Positions 58,887 to 64,000 of a stretch of DNA of 64,000 nt are shown piece after piece (positions within the stretch are counted from its first letter, which is position 1; each line of letters opens with the position of its first letter). The position numbers and the translations under genes are program-made. The notes under the pieces are model-generated. The model did not search any database, had not been told where the DNA came from, and saw only the letters and a list, made by a program, of their open reading frames with translations. Origin of the DNA: Natronohydrobacter sp. Lineage in GTDB: Bacteria > Pseudomonadota > Alphaproteobacteria > Rhodobacterales > Rhodobacteraceae. The stretch covers positions 1 through 64,000 of the forward strand of contig SLDY01000068.1 of NCBI GenBank assembly GCA_007125005.1, read 5' to 3'.

Positions 58887-60239
58887 ATGGAAATGCTGGA
58901 TGAATTGCGCGCTCAGGTTTCGCTCTTGCGCCCTGTGCGCGTATTTGGCCGGATCAGCCGGATCGAGGGGCAGCTTGTCGCCATCGCAGGGCTGACAGAT
59001 ACCGCGCGCATCGGCGACTGGGTGGAGATCGAGACACGCGCAGGCACGCGGATCAGCGCTGAGGTCTTGCGCCTTACATCCCAGGAGGCGCTTGTCCTGC
59101 CCGATGGGCCGCGCAATGGTCTGGCCATCGGAGATCGCGCAGAGCATAATCCAGCGCGCGGCATTGCCCCGGATGATAGCTGGATCGGCCGCGTGATCGA
59201 TCCCTATGGCCGCCCCATCGATGGCCGCCCGCTTCTTTCGGGCCCCTGCCCGCGCGAACTGAGCACTCCCCCGCCAGAACCGGCACGCCGTGGGCGGCTG
59301 GGGGCGCGGCTCGAGACAGGCATGGCCGTGTTCAACACGCTCCTGCCGATTGTCGAAGGCCAGCGCATGGGGCTCTTTGCAGGCTCAGGTGTGGGCAAGA
59401 CCATGCTTCTGGGCAAACTCGCCCGGCACATGCAGGCTGATATCGTGGTGATTGCGCTGGTGGGCGAACGCGGGCGCGAATTGCGAGAATTCATAGAGGA
59501 TGTGCTGGGCCCCGAGGGGCTTGCGCGCGCAGTGGTTGTCACTGCCACGTCGGACCAGCCACCGCTGACCCGCCGCCGCTGCGCGCAGGCAGCGATGTGC
59601 GTGGCCGAACATTTTCGCGATCAGGGCAAGCATGTGCTGCTGCTGGCCGATAGCATCACCCGCATGGCAGAGGCGCATCGCGAAGTGGCCCTTGCGGGCG
59701 GCGAAGACGCAAGCTTACGCGGCTACCCGCCTTCTATTGCACATCAGATCATGGCGCTGGCCGAGCGCGCAGGGCCGGGGCAAGACGGCATTGGCGCGAT
59801 TACGGCGATATTTACTGTCCTCGTCGCTGGATCCGATATGGAAGAACCTGTTGCGGATATCCTGCGCGGCGTGCTTGACGGGCATGTGGTGATGGACCGC
59901 GCCATTGCCGAGCGCGGGCGCTTTCCTGCCATAGATGTGCTGCGCTCGGTCAGCCGCTCGCTGCCCCATTGCGCGCGGCCAGAGGAAAATGCCCGCATCG
60001 CCGAGGCACGCAGGCTGCTTGGGGCCTATGATCGCGCCGAGATGATGGTGCAGGCAGGTCTCTACGAGCGCGGATCCGACCCGCTGGTGGATCGTGCTAT
60101 CGCACTCTGGCCCGCACTAGATGGCTTCATCGCAGAGGACGCTCCGGGCGGCATCCGGCAGGCTTTCGCGAAACTCGCGCAGTGCCTCGACCCACCGCCT
60201 GCGCCCCCACAGGCGAACAAGAGCAGCGCAAGGCGATGA
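58887..60239 (+). CDS. fliI: Flagellum-specific ATPase FliI
   Basis: A 450-residue F1-beta-like ATPase. Walker A is GSGVGKT (166-172); the following text LVGERGRELREFIED and LLADSITRMAEAHREVALAGGE is family-typical. It powers substrate unfolding in flagellar export. I prefer the ATG at 58887 (MEMLDELRAQ), with GGAG 7 bases upstream; ATG 58869 and GTG 58866 are alternatives. No fliH is adjacent. Confidence 0.96.
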   Translation: MEMLDELRAQVSLLRPVRVFGRISRIEGQLVAIAGLTDTARIGDWVEIETRAGTRISAEVLRLTSQEALVLPDGPRNGLAIGDRAEHNPARGIAPDDSWIGRVIDPYGRPIDGRPLLSGPCPRELSTPPPEPARRGRLGARLETGMAVFNTLLPIVEGQRMGLFAGSGVGKTMLLGKLARHMQADIVVIALVGERGRELREFIEDVLGPEGLARAVVVTATSDQPPLTRRRCAQAAMCVAEHFRDQGKHVLLLADSITRMAEAHREVALAGGEDASLRGYPPSIAHQIMALAERAGPGQDGIGAITAIFTVLVAGSDMEEPVADILRGVLDGHVVMDRAIAERGRFPAIDVLRSVSRSLPHCARPEENARIAEARRLLGAYDRAEMMVQAGLYERGSDPLVDRAIALWPALDGFIAEDAPGGIRQAFAKLAQCLDPPPAPPQANKSSARR

Positions 60240-60307
60240 AAACGGGGTTTCCCCTTGGCGCGGAATTGCACTAAACGGGGCGCATTCCGCAGCACACGGG
60301 GACAGAC

Positions 60308-62035
60308 ATGGCGCGCATCCTGATCACTTCGGCCCTGCCGTATATCAATGGAATCAAGCATCTGGGAAATCTGGTCGGCAGCCAGCTTCCGGCCGATCTC
60401 TATGCCCGCTATGCCCGCGCACGTGGCCATGAGGTGATGTTCATCTGTGCAACAGACGAACATGGCACACCCGCAGAGATCGCAGCGGCCAAGGCAGGCC
60501 AGCCGGTCGCAGAATACTGTGCCGCGATGCATGAGGTGCAGGGGGAGCTTGCGCGCGGGTTCGGGCTCTCCTTTGATCATTTCGGGCGGTCTTCCAGCGC
60601 ACGAAACCATGCCTTGACGCAGCATCTGGCTGCACGGCTTGGCGCTGCCGGACTGATCGAGGAAGTGAGCGAGAAACAGGTCTATTCCCATACCGATGGC
60701 CGTTTCCTGCCCGATCGCTATATCGAAGGGACCTGCCCCAATTGCGGCTATGAGCGTGCGCGGGGAGATCAATGCGAGGAATGCACCAAGCAGCTTGATC
60801 CGACCGATCTGATCAATCCGCGTTCGGCCATCTCTGGTGCGACCGATCTGGAGGTGCGCGAAACCCGCCATCTCTATCTGCGCCAGTCAAAACTGCGCGA
60901 CACGCTGGATCAATGGATCGACAGCCAGAAGGGCTGGCCCGTTCTGACCACCTCGATTGCAAAGAAATGGCTTCATGATGGCGATGGGCTGCAGGATCGC
61001 GGCATCACCCGCGATCTGGATTGGGGCGTGCCGGTGCAATTCGAGGGCGCGCCCTGGGGCGGTATGGACGGCAAGGTCTTCTATGTCTGGTTTGACGCGC
61101 CCATCGAATACATTGCCGCAACAGCCGAATGGGCCGATGCACTTGGCAAACCGGATAGCGAATGGCGCAGATGGTGGCGCATGGATGAGGGCGCGGAAGA
61201 TGTGCGCTATGTGCAATTCATGGGCAAGGATAACGTGCCTTTCCACACGCTCAGCTTTCCCGCCACGCTGATCGGCGCCAATTTCGACGGGGCCGAGCCG
61301 TGGAAGATGGTCGATTACATCAAATCCTTCAACTACCTCAATTATGATGGCGGTCAGTTTTCCACCAGTCTTGGGCGTGGCGTCTTCATGGATCAGGCGC
61401 TGGCGCTGCTGCCCTCGGATTACTGGCGCTGGTGGCTGCTGTCCCATGCCCCCGAAAACAGCGACTCAGAATTCACATGGGAGAATTTTCAGGCTTCGGT
61501 GAACAAGGATCTGGCCGATGTGCTGGGTAACCTCGTCAGCCGGGTGACCAAATTCTGCCGCTCGAAATTCGGCGAGATGGTGCCCGAGGGCGGCAGCTAT
61601 GGTGCGCGTGAACAGCAACTGATCGACGATCTGACACGCGGGCTGACAAGCTACCAGAACGTCATGGATGGCATGATGGTGCGCCGTTCAGCACAGGATC
61701 TGCGCGCGCTATGGGTGCTGGGCAACGAATATCTGCAAGAGGCAGCGCCCTGGTCAGCCTTCAAGACCGATCCTGAACAGGCCGCCGCGCAAATCCGCCT
61801 CGCGCTCAACCTGATCCGGTTTTATGCGGTCATCTCGCAACCTTTCATCCCCGATGCCAGCGCAAGGATCATGGCCGCGCTGCGCTGTGATGACTGGTCT
61901 TGGCCCGAGGATATGGCGCAGGCACTTGGCGTTTTGCCCGCTGGACATGTGTTCGAGGTGCCGGATGTGCTTTTTGCCAAGATCACCGATGAACAGCGTA
62001 TCGAGTGGGAGGCGCAGTTTTCCGGCAAGAACTGA
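60308..62035 (+). CDS. metG: Methionyl-tRNA synthetase
   Basis: A 575-residue class I synthetase. The HIGH-type motif reads KHLGN (17-21), and the KMSKS position reads FSTSLGRG. A zinc knuckle with two CxxC pairs (CPNC and CEEC) lies around residue 140-160. It lacks a C-terminal EMAP-like dimer domain. The altered KMSKS loop is family-level variation, not damage, because the flanking text is intact. Confidence 0.96.
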   Translation: MARILITSALPYINGIKHLGNLVGSQLPADLYARYARARGHEVMFICATDEHGTPAEIAAAKAGQPVAEYCAAMHEVQGELARGFGLSFDHFGRSSSARNHALTQHLAARLGAAGLIEEVSEKQVYSHTDGRFLPDRYIEGTCPNCGYERARGDQCEECTKQLDPTDLINPRSAISGATDLEVRETRHLYLRQSKLRDTLDQWIDSQKGWPVLTTSIAKKWLHDGDGLQDRGITRDLDWGVPVQFEGAPWGGMDGKVFYVWFDAPIEYIAATAEWADALGKPDSEWRRWWRMDEGAEDVRYVQFMGKDNVPFHTLSFPATLIGANFDGAEPWKMVDYIKSFNYLNYDGGQFSTSLGRGVFMDQALALLPSDYWRWWLLSHAPENSDSEFTWENFQASVNKDLADVLGNLVSRVTKFCRSKFGEMVPEGGSYGAREQQLIDDLTRGLTSYQNVMDGMMVRRSAQDLRALWVLGNEYLQEAAPWSAFKTDPEQAAAQIRLALNLIRFYAVISQPFIPDASARIMAALRCDDWSWPEDMAQALGVLPAGHVFEVPDVLFAKITDEQRIEWEAQFSGKN

Positions 62036-62041
62036 GGCCCG

Positions 62042-62932
62042 TTACTCGCAGGTTCTCATGTCCTCCCGGCACGCGGCGGCCATCGCTTCGGCGGCCTCTA
62101 CCGCATCGGATGACATGACCTCACGCAGCATGGTGATCACAGCCTCTGCCTGTGCATGCCCGCCGCCTTGCGCGACCATCGCCCAGCCCAGTGCGCGACG
62201 AAAACTCTGCACCCCGCCGCGCCCCTGCGCCAGCATCAATGCCAGATTGTAGGCTGCAGGCGCATGGCCGGCCTGTGCCGCGCGCAGATACCAGTCTCGC
62301 GCGGCCTCGGCATCCTCAGCGCGCCCCAACCCCTGCGAGAAGGCAACGCCCAGATTGAACTTGGCCTCAATATGGCCCGCCTCGGCGGCAAGGGCGAATT
62401 TATCTGCCGCACGCTCCGCCGCACCCCCTTCGGCCAAAAGCGCGCCAAGGGCGAAAGTTGCAGGCACATGCCCCTGATCGGCCGCAAGCGCATATTGCGC
62501 CTTGGCCCCGTCCCGGCTGGCCGCCCCGCCAAGGCCACGCTCCTTCAGCATGCCCAGCATGAATTGCGCCTGCGCCGCGCCCTGCGCGGCTGCCTGTTCA
62601 TACCAGTGGCGCGCGGCAGGCCAGTCTGCGTCTTCCATCAGCAGACCCGCCAGCAACAGTTGCGCTGGCCGATGGCCCTGTCCGGCCGCTGCCGCAAACA
62701 AGTCCAGCGCCGCTGCGCGGTCCGCCTCCACCCCCTGCCCTGTGAGAAGCAGCACTGCAAGATTGTGCTGCGCCAGCACATCTCCCCGCGCTGCCAGCGG
62801 TTGCCAGATCGCCCGCGCCGCTTCGGGATCGCCTGCCTCCAGCGCTGCCAACCCGTCCTGCGCGCGCATCTGCGCCTGCGCCAGACCGGTCATCAGCAAC
62901 AGCCCCGTCACCCAAATTGCCCAGAACTTCAC
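62042..62932 (-). CDS. Exported Sel1-repeat (TPR-like) protein
   Basis: A 296-residue protein with a signal peptide (WAIWVTGLLLMTGLAQAQ) and about seven Sel1-type repeats (for example AQHNLAVLLLTGQGVEADRA and KFNLGVAFSQGLGRAEDAE). These solenoids bind other proteins in the periplasm. The start codon is GTG, with AGGA upstream. No partner gene is evident. Converges with metG, six bases apart. Confidence 0.92.
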   Translation of the reverse strand: MKFWAIWVTGLLLMTGLAQAQMRAQDGLAALEAGDPEAARAIWQPLAARGDVLAQHNLAVLLLTGQGVEADRAAALDLFAAAAGQGHRPAQLLLAGLLMEDADWPAARHWYEQAAAQGAAQAQFMLGMLKERGLGGAASRDGAKAQYALAADQGHVPATFALGALLAEGGAAERAADKFALAAEAGHIEAKFNLGVAFSQGLGRAEDAEAARDWYLRAAQAGHAPAAYNLALMLAQGRGGVQSFRRALGWAMVAQGGGHAQAEAVITMLREVMSSDAVEAAEAMAAACREDMRTCE

Positions 62933-63068
62933 AGATCCATCCTGACAAGAACCCCTCTACCTTCGGCCTTTAGCCAGTTTCGCGCGCCCTGTCACGCTTT
63001 TGTGACATTCATCGCTGGCTTGTGCTTCCCCGACCTGTTCCCTATGCAGGGTCGCGAAAGGACAACCC

Positions 63069-63692
63069 ATGCAAGCCTCAGAGATCGCGCCGCTTTTCAC
63101 CCGCGCCGATGGCAGTTTTCTCTGCGCCCGCTGGGGCCGCCCGATCGTGCCGGTGGTCTTTGGTGTGACAGACGAAACGCTGCGCGTCATCAAGGGCGCA
63201 TTCGAGGCCGTGGTCGCGCTTGCCGGTCACAAAATGGCCGAGACAGATCCCGAACTGGGCGCAAATCTGATGGTCTTTTTCCTCACCGATTGGGCCGAAT
63301 TGCTGGATGTGCCCAATCTCGACCGGCTGGTGGAAGGGCTCGCACCCCTTGTTACGCGGCTGCAGGCCGCCGGGGCCAACCAGTATCGTGTGTTCCGCTT
63401 TGATCAGGCCAATGCCATCAAGGCTGCTTTCGTCTTCATCCGTATGGATAACGCTCTCGAAAATGTACCCGCAGAGACTCTGGCGCTCAGTCAGGCGGTG
63501 CAGGTGATCTTGCTATGGTCCGACACGGCCTTCACTGACCGTTCGGCACTGGCCGTAGCCGATGGCACAACGCTCCTGCGCCCGGAGATCGCATCCCTGA
63601 TCCGCGCCGCCTATGATCCGGTCCTGCCTTCTGTCGCGAGTGATCCGGCGCATGCGCTGCGCCTTGCCGCGCGCCTGCCCAAACCGGACTGA
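63069..63692 (+). CDS. Conserved protein of unknown function upstream of ybgC
   Basis: A 207-residue soluble protein with no signal peptide and no motif I know. The N-terminal LFTRADGSFLCARWGRPIVPVVFG and the FFLTDWAELLDVPNLDRLV segment look like a structured alpha/beta domain. It starts after AAAGGA, 3 bases before ybgC, so it may share the tol-pal transcript. Confidence 0.8.
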   Translation: MQASEIAPLFTRADGSFLCARWGRPIVPVVFGVTDETLRVIKGAFEAVVALAGHKMAETDPELGANLMVFFLTDWAELLDVPNLDRLVEGLAPLVTRLQAAGANQYRVFRFDQANAIKAAFVFIRMDNALENVPAETLALSQAVQVILLWSDTAFTDRSALAVADGTTLLRPEIASLIRAAYDPVLPSVASDPAHALRLAARLPKPD

Positions 63693-63695
63693 CCC

Positions 63696-64000
63696 ATGCC
63701 TCACACCCATCAGATCCGCGTCTATTATGAAGATACCGATCTTGCAGGGATCGTGTATTACGCGAATTATCTGAAATTCATCGAACGCGCGCGCAGCGAA
63801 TGGGTGCGCACGCTGGGGCTCGATCAGGCCGCCATGAAGGCGGCAGGCGAAGGCGTGTTTGCTGTGCGCCGTGTTGTCGCTGATTACCGCGCCCCGGCCC
63901 GATTCGATGACCTGCTCGATGTGACCACAGAATATCAGAACCACTCTGGCGCGCGCCTGATCCTGCGCCAAAGCGCATTTTGCGAGGGCCGTTTGCTCTT
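63696..64000 (+). CDS. ybgC: Tol-Pal system acyl-CoA thioesterase YbgC, N-terminal part (cut by window edge)
   Basis: About 101 residues are visible. The 4HBT hot-dog motif YYEDTDLAGIVYYANYL carries the catalytic Asp15, then FIERARSEWVRTLG. YbgC hydrolyses short-chain acyl-CoAs (or acyl-ACP) and is usually first in tolQRAB-pal clusters, which should begin to the right of the window. Absent from the ORF track because the stop is outside. Confidence 0.95.
   Translation, partial: MPHTHQIRVYYEDTDLAGIVYYANYLKFIERARSEWVRTLGLDQAAMKAAGEGVFAVRRVVADYRAPARFDDLLDVTTEYQNHSGARLILRQSAFCEGRLL

Noticed and set aside
62156-63403. 415-residue plus-strand frame opposite the Sel1 gene
   Set aside because: Antisense and out of frame with the real gene at 63069. 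Rich in Arg/Pro/Cys with no domain.

Overview
The window looks like chromosomal DNA from an alphaproteobacterium of the Rhodobacterales (Rhodobacteraceae/Roseobacteraceae). The evidence is a fused-extension NuoE and the extra DUF5333, DUF3291 and DUF5337 genes inside a nuo operon, a complete liu-type leucine degradation operon, an ancestral-type alphaproteobacterial flagellar gene order, moderately high G+C, and the family-typical 'GGAGTATTT...GCAAGATGAA' intergenic repeat. Almost every base is coding and no stretch over 300 bases lacks a gene. I saw no phage, insertion sequence, CRISPR array, rRNA or tRNA.

Layout. (1) 1-11473, minus strand: complex I operon nuoABCDEFGHIJK plus the first codons of nuoL, with four accessory genes inserted. 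(2) 11708-19851, minus strand: leucine/isovalerate catabolism. It holds isovaleryl-CoA dehydrogenase, both methylcrotonyl-CoA carboxylase subunits, a methylglutaconyl-CoA hydratase, HMG-CoA lyase, an embedded GST and two small extra genes. (3) 20011-26611, plus strand: nucleoside hydrolase with a LysR regulator, guaB, then a tightly overlapped ispH-DUF3429-GST-rnhA-TRIC channel operon. (4) 26697-34171: rlmN, an IalB-family protein, a divergent asparaginase, rpsI/rplM, UbiH, gamma carbonic anhydrase and a 3-hydroxyisobutyrate dehydrogenase-like enzyme. (5) 34267-42557: penicillin acylase family protein, FadL-type porin, P-loop ATPase, MetA (sequence predicts acetyl-CoA use), a lipoprotein-like hydrolase, DUF3422 and a small Cys-rich exported peptide. 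(6) 42732-47698: pntAB transhydrogenase, an ICMT-like methyltransferase and kynureninase. (7) 47797-60239: a flagellar island in three transcription blocks (SLT-flhA-fliR-flhB-coiled coil, plus; fliL-flgH-flgA-flgG-flgF-fliQ-fliE-flgC-flgB, minus; fliI, plus), interrupted by an M29 aminopeptidase. (8) 60308-64000: metG, a Sel1-repeat protein, a conserved unknown and the 5' part of ybgC (tol-pal).

The nuo genes build the NADH:quinone oxidoreductase, pntAB interconverts NADH and NADPH using the proton gradient, and UbiH works on the quinone pool. The liu operon turns leucine carbon into acetyl-CoA and acetoacetate. The flagellar genes encode export gate, rod and L-ring parts, but fliP, fliF/G/M/N, hook, filament and motor genes are absent and must lie elsewhere. 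The window is mostly conserved core genome. The parts least explained by known annotation are the extra nuo genes, the flagellar coiled-coil protein after flhB, the ATPase paired with metA, the small Cys-rich peptide and several perfect palindromes in promoters.
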